The position numbers and the translations under genes are program-made. Below the pieces are notes generated by a model. That model had not been told where the DNA came from. It saw only the letters and a list, made by a program, of their open reading frames with translations, and did no database searches. A stretch of 64,000 bases of DNA from positions 44,883-108,882 of the forward strand of contig NZ_BAKI01000005.1 in NCBI RefSeq assembly GCF_000583655.1. The letters are read 5' to 3'. Source of the DNA: Lentilactobacillus farraginis DSM 18382 = JCM 14108 (GTDB lineage Bacteria; Bacillota; Bacilli; Lactobacillales; Lactobacillaceae). Shown here one piece after another: positions 25,470 through 34,012 of this stretch. The first letter of the stretch is position 1. Every line of letters begins with the position of its first letter.

Positions 25470-26260
25470 GCTTTTTCTAAGTCGATCCCAGCCATTTGAA
25501 AAATATTTTCAGTCAAAGACAATTAGGTCTTACCATTGCAAACTGGAAACTAGCTAGTTTGCGGTTTGCGATTTTAGTTTTTAATTGCAGTTCAATATAG
25601 TGAACTTGTTCAGACCGACACTGGCTGTTAAAGTTAAATGGCTTATCCAACCGGTCGATTGGCCTAATTAATATAAAGAAATCCCATCAAATTTACTCTC
25701 ACCCACTATTCGGTTCTAAAAGACAGCCGGAAATTTATTCCAAATCAAAAACAGCAAAAGCAACTACCAATTAGATCAATATCTCACGACTTCTAAATTC
25801 ACCAGCGACCTACTAAGGAGTCAATATTACTTCCAATTAATTTTTTATATACCAAATAAAATCATTTCAAAAAGAGGGTAAAATCCAATTCCAAAATGTT
25901 AATTAGCTTATTTTAGACATGGAGACTGGTTTGCTAAGCAATAAAAGCTGGTCTAAAAATGGGTAAACTAAATAAACCTACCAAATTAAAATCATTTTTG
26001 ATTTTCGCCTTTTTACTTAAACCAATTGAATAGGCTAACCCTAAACTTTAATATCAAATTATTATGACAAAGAGTCTTATCACCATGTTCTGAACATACG
26101 GTGTCTTTAAAGAAACACTTTTATTAAAAATCATATTTTTGGATCTTAAAGGCAGCCGGATTATTCGCAATGAATCGAGGGCTGACACGGACAAATAAAA
26201 GTTCTTACTGTGGGCTCGTTAAGAAGTAGTTTGCCCAATTATACTTTTCCATGGAGGTGG
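25470..26260. other. Gene-free AT-rich gap of about 790 bases
   Basis: No open frame with a ribosome binding site, no RNA motif and no repeat family was recognised on either strand. It lies between two convergent genes and lacks a clear terminator for the surface-protein gene. It could be the remains of a lost gene; nothing in it is identifiable. Confidence 0.5.
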
Positions 26261-26263
26261 AGA

Positions 26264-28117
26264 CTACGCTGCAATTTCAGCTGCGTAACTGGTTCCAGAT
26301 GAAGCTGCGTTACCGCTTGTGGCACCTACATTAGTAGTTGTTGAAGCCGAATCAGTTGTTTGCTGGCCCTGATCAGCCGTTGTCGATGTTGTTGATACCT
26401 GAGTTCCTTCAGCTGTATTGCCTGTGGCATCAGTTGAAACAGTATCAGTACCAGTGGTGGTATTGTTATCGCTATTAGTAACAGACGTTGCATCCTGTGA
26501 ATTGTTAGTTGTCGGGGTCCCAGTCGAACCATTATCAGTGGTTGAAGTTGGTGCCGATGTCGCGGTTCCGGATTCGGCAGTCGTTCCGGCATTGTCAGTG
26601 GCAGTGGTGTTGTCAGCGGTCGATGAGGCTGCCGGTTGGTCACTCGTATTGGTTGTTCCAGGATTAGCTGTCGATGACGCATTAGGAGCACTCGTTGGTT
26701 GGTTATTATCCGTACTTGAACTTGAATCAGTGGTTGGCGTGTTGGTCCCTGTTGTTGGCTTTCCATTAGTATCGGTGCCGGCATTAGGGTCCGTTGTCGG
26801 CGTATTTGGCGTCGATCCGGAAGTTGTGTTGTCTTGAGAACCATTAGCACCATTATTCTGTTTGTCAGTCGACTTTTGATCGGTATCCTGCTTATTCTTA
26901 GAGGTCTTTTTATCAGTCTTAGTCTTTTTCTTGTCTGCAGACTTCTTATCCGCCGGCTTCTTCTTATCTGAAGCTGCTGTATTGCGGTTCTTACGCTGTT
27001 GTTTATTCACATTCGAGCTTGAAGCGCGCCCCTCTTTTTTCTTTGAGCTGTTATTAGTCGATGGTTGATTAACAGTTCCGGCGCCCCCGTTGACGCCTGT
27101 AGACTTCCCATTATTATAAGATGCGGGCTGTGAAGAAGGCGCACCATTACTTACTGAACCATTATTTGTTTGGTATCCATTACCATTGGAAGTGGTTGGG
27201 TTCCCGCTATTTTGGTAACTACCTGTTCCCGAGTTATTTGTAGAACTGGTCTGATAAGTCCCCTGATAGCTGTCATTATAACCGTTAGTACCACTGTTAA
27301 CCCGGTTGGCTGAACCAGTATTGGTCGAAGCCGTCTCATTATATGACGTAACAGGTACTGAAGTGCCCGATGTCTGATCCGTTGAACTATTAGCTACGGA
27401 ATTTAAGTCACTTTGAGTACTATTTGAAGATGCACCCGGTGTTGCAGCAGAGGAAGCGCTACTGTCGTTCGAACCTGTCTTGGTGCTGGTTCGATTACGA
27501 TCAGCCTGCTGCTTATCTTTCGACTTATTCGATGAACGCCCAGACTTGTCCTTAAAGCTGCTCTGATCTTTCTTAGATGCTGTATCTGCCTGCTTTTGGG
27601 CAAATTTACCGGATTTAATCTTATTGTTTTGAACTTTAATCTTTTGACCATTATAGGTGGCCTTAATTTTGGTTACTTTGGAAATTTTCTTGGTTGGAAT
27701 GGCATAAGCTTGTTTATATGTACCAGACTTAACATCTTTTTGAAAGGTCAATAAAAGCTGCACATTCTTTTTTGTCGTGTGTTTAAACGGCAGGTCCTTT
27801 TCAACACTTGCCTTCATATTCTTTAAATCAACATTTTTCTTATCAAACGCAAATTTCAGCTGGTCTTTCTTCGCGAACGCATTGGTAATCGTTGGCTTAA
27901 CCGTTACTTTTAGAATTGGGACGTGTTTAGAATAGACAACCGTTGCCTTCACAACTTTGTTAACATCAAAATTATCCGATTTTTTGGCTGCGTTCGCCAT
28001 CTCCTGATCATGCCCAAATAAGCCGTTGGCAACTGAATTTCCAAACAGCGGTATAAATAGGATTAAGGCGGCAACTATTAAAAAGAAATGTTTAAATTGT
28101 CTGCTAAAGTGCGTCAT
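26264..28117 (-). CDS. Secreted or membrane-anchored Ser/Thr/Asn-rich low-complexity protein
   Basis: A 617-residue protein not assigned to a family. Residues 8-32 form a signal or anchor segment (HFFLIVAALILFIPLFG). Residues about 45-175 form a folded, Lys-rich region rich in beta propensity (VKATVVYSKHVPILKVTVKP). From about 180 to the end it is low complexity: a basic Lys/Asp/Ser part and then long Thr/Ser/Asn/Gly repeats with many TTDN, TNTG and SGT words. There is no LPxTG motif at the C-terminus (ends SYAAEIAA), so the N-terminal helix is the probable anchor. It resembles stalk-like wall-spanning proteins. Repeats make it prone to length variation. Confidence 0.75.
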   Translation of the reverse strand: MTHFSRQFKHFFLIVAALILFIPLFGNSVANGLFGHDQEMANAAKKSDNFDVNKVVKATVVYSKHVPILKVTVKPTITNAFAKKDQLKFAFDKKNVDLKNMKASVEKDLPFKHTTKKNVQLLLTFQKDVKSGTYKQAYAIPTKKISKVTKIKATYNGQKIKVQNNKIKSGKFAQKQADTASKKDQSSFKDKSGRSSNKSKDKQQADRNRTSTKTGSNDSSASSAATPGASSNSTQSDLNSVANSSTDQTSGTSVPVTSYNETASTNTGSANRVNSGTNGYNDSYQGTYQTSSTNNSGTGSYQNSGNPTTSNGNGYQTNNGSVSNGAPSSQPASYNNGKSTGVNGGAGTVNQPSTNNSSKKKEGRASSSNVNKQQRKNRNTAASDKKKPADKKSADKKKTKTDKKTSKNKQDTDQKSTDKQNNGANGSQDNTTSGSTPNTPTTDPNAGTDTNGKPTTGTNTPTTDSSSSTDNNQPTSAPNASSTANPGTTNTSDQPAASSTADNTTATDNAGTTAESGTATSAPTSTTDNGSTGTPTTNNSQDATSVTNSDNNTTTGTDTVSTDATGNTAEGTQVSTTSTTADQGQQTTDSASTTTNVGATSGNAASSGTSYAAEIAA

Positions 28118-28300
28118 CGGAAAATCCCTTCTTTGATAGGTCGGTTTTAAAAATCACTGAATGCGTAACGCAAACTGTAACTAAATTATAGAATAACATT
28201 TTTAACGCCATTTTTCTATGGTCTGTTAAAATTCCGTAACACGCTGTTATTCTCTGAAAATCATCTACCGCGAATCATTAATCAAAAAAATTCACCAGAA

Positions 28301-28355
28301 TAAAATCGGTATGATCGTCAACTGAATCAATCAGTTGACGATCATACCGATTTTA
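28301..28355. terminator. Terminator of the ohyA transcript
   Basis: TAAAATCGGTATGATCGTCA and TGACGATCATACCGATTTTA form a perfect long stem, 18 bases beyond the ohyA stop codon. Confidence 0.9.
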
Positions 28356-28372
28356 AGATATTATCCAATCGT

Positions 28373-30067
28373 TTATTCAAACATTTTTCTGGTTGCTTTA
28401 GCTAACGTTCTAGGATCACGATCATATCGCTTATTTTTAACCAGCTTAGCCATTGGAACACCCGCAAAATGATAAGCAGCGATTTCACCGGAACGAACTG
28501 CACTTTGTTCCGTGAAGACCATTTGATATGGTTGTTCAACAAACTCACCCGTAAAGGCCAGATTGGTCGCGTGTTCCGGAATTACCTTTGGCCGATCTGA
28601 CTTTGCCCGGTTGTTAAACAGCGCCGACGCATATGGCATGTAAACCGGAATACAGTTAATAATACTGTCTAAAATGGTCTGTTTTTTGTCCATAATATTG
28701 CCTGGTCCCGGATCAACTTTTGATAATTGACCGATCAATTCCTCGGCCATCTCTTTACCTGTCATTTGAATATATGGCTTTTGAATAAATTCACCTCGCC
28801 GCCTTGGATATAAGAAATATCCCCAGATAACAGCTTCATTCGACCTTTGAGTCGTAAAATGCGGCTGATGGTGAACCACAATCGACATATTGACATCCTT
28901 TTGACCCAAAGGTGTAATCGGCGTCGTCGATAAGAAAGAATTCAAAGCGTTACCAGGTACCTGCGTTGTGATTCGGGTAATTTCATTTAACAAAAGATGA
29001 TTTTTAGTTGTCAGCGTGAAACTGACCCACTCACTGGCATTTCGGTCATTAAAGAACTTATCCGGATTACCCAAATTATAGAAATGGGCCGTCGCTTTCT
29101 TCCAAAGGCCGGCCGCAGCCCCATAGTCCATGTTTTCTGCTGCCGGCGTTTGATAATCACCCAAAGTAGCTGAATCGGTAATTGAACCGTTAGTGAAGAA
29201 TACTGCTGTCTGAGCATCAACAATGACATGTTCCGTTTCGTTGGTTTCCGTATTGACCATTGCCAGCCCAGTAACCGTAATTTCGTCCTGCATGGCGGTC
29301 TGCTTAAATTCAAAATCGGTGACCCGGCGGTTTAAAATAATTGTTACCCCTTGATCTTTCAGATAGTTAATAAGCGGTAACATGATACTTTCAAACTGAT
29401 TATACCGAGTTCGATTAACGCCAACCAAATGTTCAATCTGTGTAAACTCGTAAATCATCATGTGCATGTACCGCCGCAATTCCTGCGCCGAACTTTGTGT
29501 CCGAAATGCAAAAGTGGTCTCCCACATATACCAAAAATTGGTTTGGAATATATGTGGGTCATCCTTAAAGTAATCTGCAATCGAGACGTTATCCAGTCGT
29601 TCTTCTTTTGAATCCGGCATCAAAATTAATTCAGTCAGCTTTAACCGATCCTTATTATTCAAGCCTAATTTACCGGCATCCAAGATTCCTTTGCCACCTG
29701 CCATTAAGCGTGCTTTATCAAAGGTTCGATGGTGGGCGTCAAACTCTCTGGTATCCTCGGCAGCTGTCATCGACGGCTCGGTTGTCGAAGGAATTCTGCT
29801 TAACAAATCCATTAAATCAACGTACGTCCGGTAATTCAACATTCGGCCGCCTCGAGCAACAAACCCCTTTGTATTTTCCATTGGATGATTTTTATTCCAG
29901 TACTCTTCTGCCGCTTTATCCGCTGCCGAACCGTCATTTGAACCGTGATCATCAAGTGAATAGAAGGTAATTTGGCTGCCATGCCAATGACCTTCCTGAA
30001 TTAAATAAACTGCTGCGGCCATATTGGCCAGCCCTGCTCCAATCATGATTGCTTTATTCTTTGTCAT
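28373..30067 (-). CDS. ohyA: Oleate hydratase (myosin-cross-reactive antigen family)
   Basis: FAD-dependent hydration of oleic or linoleic acid to 10-hydroxy fatty acids, a detoxification route in lactobacilli. The FAD motif IGAGLANMAAAVYLIQEG is at the N-terminus; RGGRMLNYRTYVDLMDLLSR and FWYMWETTFAFRTQSSAQEL are family signatures, and LAFTGEFVEQPYQMVFTEQS closes the FAD site. An upstream TTG is in frame, but AAGGGGG sits eight bases before the ATG at 30067; that start gives 564 aa, the family length. Upstream on the same strand are a 40-residue membrane peptide and a TetR regulator, forming a likely fatty-acid-responsive operon. Confidence 0.95.
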   Translation of the reverse strand: MTKNKAIMIGAGLANMAAAVYLIQEGHWHGSQITFYSLDDHGSNDGSAADKAAEEYWNKNHPMENTKGFVARGGRMLNYRTYVDLMDLLSRIPSTTEPSMTAAEDTREFDAHHRTFDKARLMAGGKGILDAGKLGLNNKDRLKLTELILMPDSKEERLDNVSIADYFKDDPHIFQTNFWYMWETTFAFRTQSSAQELRRYMHMMIYEFTQIEHLVGVNRTRYNQFESIMLPLINYLKDQGVTIILNRRVTDFEFKQTAMQDEITVTGLAMVNTETNETEHVIVDAQTAVFFTNGSITDSATLGDYQTPAAENMDYGAAAGLWKKATAHFYNLGNPDKFFNDRNASEWVSFTLTTKNHLLLNEITRITTQVPGNALNSFLSTTPITPLGQKDVNMSIVVHHQPHFTTQRSNEAVIWGYFLYPRRRGEFIQKPYIQMTGKEMAEELIGQLSKVDPGPGNIMDKKQTILDSIINCIPVYMPYASALFNNRAKSDRPKVIPEHATNLAFTGEFVEQPYQMVFTEQSAVRSGEIAAYHFAGVPMAKLVKNKRYDRDPRTLAKATRKMFE

Positions 30068-30112
30068 CAAGAAGTCCCCCTTGAACAATATGCCAGTCTC
30101 GCATTTCAGCTA

Positions 30113-30235
30113 TTACTTTGCTTCGTATTCATCATATAAGTGGGTATCGTCTTCAAACCAGCCGATTGATTTCAGAAAATATAAACCAGCCAGTGTTACT
30201 CCCAAACCTGCTACCAATAATTTCTTATGTGTCAT
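30113..30235 (-). CDS. Small membrane protein (40 aa) upstream of ohyA
   Basis: Not previously named by me. The frame encodes one helix (LLVAGLGVTLAGLYFLKSIG, residues 6-25) with a positive N-terminus (MTHKK) and an acidic tail with ...FEDDTHLYDEYEAK, ending in TAA at 30115-30113. A GGAAGTGG element precedes the ATG at 30235. It lies 83 bases after the TetR stop and 45 bases before ohyA on the same strand, so it is probably co-transcribed. The single helix and charged tail suggest a membrane-bound partner or stress peptide; function is unknown. Confidence 0.65.
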   Translation of the reverse strand: MTHKKLLVAGLGVTLAGLYFLKSIGWFEDDTHLYDEYEAK

Positions 30236-30318
30236 AGCTGCCACTTCCAGTCATTTTTAAGATATCCTGCTCTATGACTTTATTTTAGATGAGCGACTTC
30301 ATGATTAAAATAGACAAT

Positions 30319-30894
30319 CTACTTGGTTTGCCCAAAACGATGCATCTGCTGACCATTTCGAATGGCATTATCAATCCCTCCGGTTAACATAATGGCTGCC
30401 CGGGAAATAACCGCTTCCTTTGGTTCCTTCAAATTACCAGCCAGCCATTGAACTACCTGCATAACCAATGCCCAGCCGTAGAAGTTTTGAATTGCTTCTG
30501 TTAGTTTGATCGACACTTTTCGATTGGACCGCTTAATGACCTTTCCTACCAAATCACTGGCAACTGAATAAAGAAAGCTTTCAAGCAAATCTCTGGCAAC
30601 TGAATGGAATGTATTTAAGCAAAACTTCCGATGCTTTTCAATGTAATCAAGGATCAACTCATACGCAACTTTCCAATCCTCAATTTTGGTATAAGCATCA
30701 ATATTTGCCAGTAAATCCTGTTTATAGGCCCATTCCAAGAGGGAGTATATATCATCAAAATGATAGTAGAACGTATTGCGATTAAGGTGTGCGCGACCCG
30801 TCAGCATTTCAATCGTGATCTTATCAAATGGTATTGTCATCATCAATGACTTCAATGCCTCAGCAAGCTTTATTTTCGTCCCGGATTCTTTCAT
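30319..30894 (-). CDS. TetR family regulator, probable control of ohyA
   Basis: A 191-residue TetR/AcrR-family protein. The helix-turn-helix is KITIEMLTGRAHLNRNTFYY with HFDDIYSLLEWAYKQDLL after it; the C-terminal part is a DhaS-like ligand domain. The frame is open to 30951, but GGAGG ten bases before the ATG at 30894 decides the start. First gene of the tetR-small ORF-ohyA run; the fatty acid substrate of OhyA is a plausible effector (inference). Confidence 0.85.
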   Translation of the reverse strand: MKESGTKIKLAEALKSLMMTIPFDKITIEMLTGRAHLNRNTFYYHFDDIYSLLEWAYKQDLLANIDAYTKIEDWKVAYELILDYIEKHRKFCLNTFHSVARDLLESFLYSVASDLVGKVIKRSNRKVSIKLTEAIQNFYGWALVMQVVQWLAGNLKEPKEAVISRAAIMLTGGIDNAIRNGQQMHRFGQTK

Positions 30895-31015
30895 GCTAAC
30901 AATTCCTCCAAACTTCTTCAAAGCAGACGATTCTTCAACAACACTTTTCACTTCCCAGTATACCGTTTAATAGACCCACCCAATCAGCTGTCTAAATCTT
31001 GTAAAGCCAATTTTA

Positions 31016-31042
31016 TTAGCACTCTATGGTTGAGAGTGCTAA
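31016..31042 (+). promoter_or_regulatory. CIRCE operator (HrcA site)
   Basis: TTAGCACTC, nine bases, GAGTGCTAA: an exact CIRCE element, 130 bases upstream of the first hsp20 gene. HrcA repression released by heat shock is expected. The usual targets are groE and dnaK; here the target is hsp20. Confidence 0.93.
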
Positions 31043-31172
31043 ATGCTGGCATTTTTTTTCAAACTGATTACTATAGAAGATGAAAGGTAAGGGCGGAACA
31101 AAAAGAGTCTTAAACAGTGTTCCAACAGCCTTTACCGTTCATTAAATTCTAAAAATAAGGAGATTGGTAGTT

Positions 31173-31607
31173 ATGGCAAATGACTTAATGAATCGTTTCG
31201 ATGTTGACCCGTTCTTCGATCGTTTAGCACATCGCTTTTTCAGTCCAAGTAATTTCGATAATGATTACGCAAACTTTGGTAATCTAAAGACCGATATTCG
31301 AGAAACCGATAAAGATTACACTTTAAAAGTCGATGTCCCAGGCGTTGACAAGCAAAATATTCATCTGGCCTATCAAAATGATACGTTGTCATTAAATATC
31401 AACCAAGAACATTCATCCGAGCAAAAAGATGAAAATGGTCGGGTAATTGCCAGTGAACGCAGTCATGGTGTTATGTCACGAAGCTACACACTGCCAGGTG
31501 TTGACCGCGACCACATTGCTGCTTCTGTAACTGATGGTGTCTTAAATGTTACTTTACCAAAGATTACCGAAAGCAATGATCAAGACGGCCACATTGAAAT
31601 TAACTAA
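31173..31607 (+). CDS. Small heat shock protein Hsp20 (copy 1)
   Basis: An alpha-crystallin-type chaperone, 144 aa. The N-terminus MANDLMNRFDVDPFFDRLAH is the oligomerisation arm; the alpha-crystallin domain (about 40-135) has YTLKVDVPGVDKQNIHLAY and GVMSRSYTLPGVDRDHIAA with the GVLNVTLPK end. AAGGAG precedes the ATG at 31173 (an earlier in-frame TTG has none). It is 113 bases from a near-identical second copy; only this one has the CIRCE upstream. Confidence 0.93.
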   Translation: MANDLMNRFDVDPFFDRLAHRFFSPSNFDNDYANFGNLKTDIRETDKDYTLKVDVPGVDKQNIHLAYQNDTLSLNINQEHSSEQKDENGRVIASERSHGVMSRSYTLPGVDRDHIAASVTDGVLNVTLPKITESNDQDGHIEIN

Positions 31608-31719
31608 TAATCATTAAACTTCATGATTCAACAAAACTTGGGGGAACAGGAAACTTCCTGTTTCACCGATTGGGACGCTTCATAATCCAATAACTTTTTA
31701 TAAAAGGGGATTTGGTATT

Positions 31720-32154
31720 ATGGCAAATGAAATGATGAACCGTTTTGCAGTAGATCCGTTTTTTGATCGTTTAGCACGTCGCTTTTTTAGTCCAACCGAA
31801 TGGGATGCCAACTCAATGAATATCGATGACCTTAAGACCGATATTAAGGAAACCGATAAAGACTACATGCTTAAAGTTGATGTACCAGGCGTTGATAAGA
31901 AGAACATCCACCTAGCTTATAGCAATGGTGATTTGTCTTTAAACATCGACCAAGCTCAAGCCGCTGAAAAGAAGGATGAACAAGGTCGGGTAATCGCCAG
32001 TGAACGTAGTCATGGCGTTATGTCAAGAACTTATGAGCTGCCTGGTGTTGATCGCGATCACATTTCAGCAAAAATTGACAATGGCGTTTTGAACATCATT
32101 TTGCCAAAGGCCGCTGAAAGTAAAGATAACGGTAGTCAAATCGAAATTCAGTAA
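31720..32154 (+). CDS. Small heat shock protein Hsp20 (copy 2)
   Basis: A tandem paralogue of copy 1 with the same length and the same motifs (MNRFAVDPFFDRLARRFFSP, YMLKVDVPGVDKKNIHLAY, ...RSHGVMSRTYELPGVDRDH). GGGGATTTGGT precedes its ATG. No CIRCE lies between the copies, so it is either co-transcribed with copy 1 or independently expressed. The near identity points to a recent duplication. Confidence 0.93.
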   Translation: MANEMMNRFAVDPFFDRLARRFFSPTEWDANSMNIDDLKTDIKETDKDYMLKVDVPGVDKKNIHLAYSNGDLSLNIDQAQAAEKKDEQGRVIASERSHGVMSRTYELPGVDRDHISAKIDNGVLNIILPKAAESKDNGSQIEIQ

Positions 32155-32172
32155 TTGTTATTTGTCATAATC

Positions 32173-32209
32173 AAAAAACGGGAACCGATTTTTACCGGTT
32201 CCCGTTTTT
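32173..32209. terminator. Terminator between hsp20 and the ABC pair
   Basis: AAAAACGGGAACCG and CGGTTCCCGTTTTT form a hairpin between the convergent genes. Confidence 0.9.
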
Positions 32210-32218
32210 GGCATCTAC

Positions 32219-34012
32219 CTAATTTAAATGAGCTGAATTTTGAAGTTTAATCATATCATAATAATAACCCTTCTTTTTAAGCAGTTCATCATTGGTTCCC
32301 CGTTCGACAATCCGCCCTTGTTCCAGTACCAAAATCAAATCAGCATTCTGAATTGTCGACAACCGGTGAGCAATTGCAATGGTTGTTCGACCTTCCTGAA
32401 GCTTAGCTAATCCTTTTTGAATAACCTGCTCGGTTTCGGTATCAATATTTGCAGTTGCCTCATCCAAAATTAAAATCTTTGGATCGGTAACCAGTGTTCG
32501 GGCAAACGAAATTAATTGCCGCTGACCACTCGAATAACTGGCCCCTCGTTCAATTACTCGGGATTCATATTGATCCGGTAATGTTTCAATAAACCGATCA
32601 GCTTGAACGAACCGAGCTGCCTGGCGAACTTCTTCATCGCTAATTTGGTCGTTAAACATACGGATATTTGACGAAACCGTGCCGTAAAACATAAACGGTT
32701 CTTGAAGTACCAGTCCCAACTTGGCACGGAGCTCTTTAATGTCATAGTCTCGAATATCTCGATCATCAATTAAGATTTCACCACTGCCAAATTCATAAAA
32801 CCGCATTAAAATATTAATAATAGACGTTTTACCGCTACCGGTTTCGCCAACCAGCGCAATTGTTTGGCCGGGTTCGGCTACAAACGAGATATCGTGAAGA
32901 ACCGAATTCTTTCCATCGTAGGAAAAGGTTACATGACGAAACTCAATTTTCCCCCGGGTAATTGTCGCGCCTTTTACGGGATGCTGCTGAGGTTCAACTG
33001 TCTGATCATCCATAATTCGAAGTACCCGCGAACCGGCAACCACCCCGTCTTGAAAATCTGATAGTCGATCCATCATATTTGACATTGGATTATAGAAATT
33101 ACTCAGGTAGGTTACAAATGCGTAAATAATACCGGCAGCTACGTAGCCATGAAGGCCTCGAATACCAAACATCCCCAGCACCAAAACACTTCCCAACGCA
33201 TAGAAAAGATTAATAATCGGATTGAGTAATAACGAATTGATTCTAATCATGGCGCGTCGAGTGTTAAAATACTGATCATTTGTTTCGTTGAATTCATGAT
33301 TAATTCGCCTTTCCTGTCGAAATTGTTGAATCACACTGATGCCCGTGATTCCTTCGGCCAGCTTTGCGTTCAACAGACTTAACCGTTCACGCATTCGCCG
33401 ATAGACCCGGGTACTGTATCGCTGATAATACCAGACCGTCACAGCAAGAAACGGCATGAAGATCAGTAACCAAAGTGCGATCGTCGTGTCAGCCAGCAGC
33501 ATGGCAACAAATGAAGAAATCATGGCTGAAACAGTTACCACCAGACTGCTGAATAACGCCCAGAAATTCGCAAAGGCCATTGTATCGTTGGTTAACCTGG
33601 AAAGAATGGAGCCGCTGGGCGTTTGATCAAAATAGCGCATCCCCAATCGATGCAGTTTTGAGAATAACTGCCGACGGGTATTTTCCAGCATATACTCGGC
33701 ACCCATTTCATATAGATAAGTTTGTGAAAACTGCATAACCGCTTTTACGACCATCCCAAAAAAGTAGAGACCGGCAAAAAACCACATTACTTCAAAGTCG
33801 GGATGGCCGACAATCAAATGGGCATCCATGTAGGTCTGAATAATCCTTGGTAATAAAATATTGACAATGGAAACCGCAATCGCAAAGAAAACTGAAAAGT
33901 AAAAATACCATTTGTATGGTGCCGCATAGTGAAACAGCCGACCGATAATGTGAATTTGTTCTTTTACCGGGATGCTTTTGGACCACGCCGATTGATGTTT
34001 CGAACTAGCCAT
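32219..34012 (-). CDS. Exporter-type ABC protein, second subunit
   Basis: A 597-residue half-transporter: six-helix membrane domain (residues about 30-320) and nucleotide-binding domain with Walker A GETGSGKTSIINIL, YSSGQRQLISFARTL signature and Walker B KILILDEATANID. The degenerate signature YSSGQ and the pairing with an upstream half-transporter match heterodimeric LmrCD/YheI-YheH-type exporters of drugs or lipids. It overlaps the upstream gene by eight bases, so the two are coupled. Downstream is a terminator. Confidence 0.9.
   Translation of the reverse strand: MASSKHQSAWSKSIPVKEQIHIIGRLFHYAAPYKWYFYFSVFFAIAVSIVNILLPRIIQTYMDAHLIVGHPDFEVMWFFAGLYFFGMVVKAVMQFSQTYLYEMGAEYMLENTRRQLFSKLHRLGMRYFDQTPSGSILSRLTNDTMAFANFWALFSSLVVTVSAMISSFVAMLLADTTIALWLLIFMPFLAVTVWYYQRYSTRVYRRMRERLSLLNAKLAEGITGISVIQQFRQERRINHEFNETNDQYFNTRRAMIRINSLLLNPIINLFYALGSVLVLGMFGIRGLHGYVAAGIIYAFVTYLSNFYNPMSNMMDRLSDFQDGVVAGSRVLRIMDDQTVEPQQHPVKGATITRGKIEFRHVTFSYDGKNSVLHDISFVAEPGQTIALVGETGSGKTSIINILMRFYEFGSGEILIDDRDIRDYDIKELRAKLGLVLQEPFMFYGTVSSNIRMFNDQISDEEVRQAARFVQADRFIETLPDQYESRVIERGASYSSGQRQLISFARTLVTDPKILILDEATANIDTETEQVIQKGLAKLQEGRTTIAIAHRLSTIQNADLILVLEQGRIVERGTNDELLKKKGYYYDMIKLQNSAHLN

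Noticed and set aside
26418..26837. A 139-codon plus-strand frame rich in Val/Ser opposite the surface protein
   Set aside because: It is the antisense of the Thr/Ser/Asn repeat and arises from composition.
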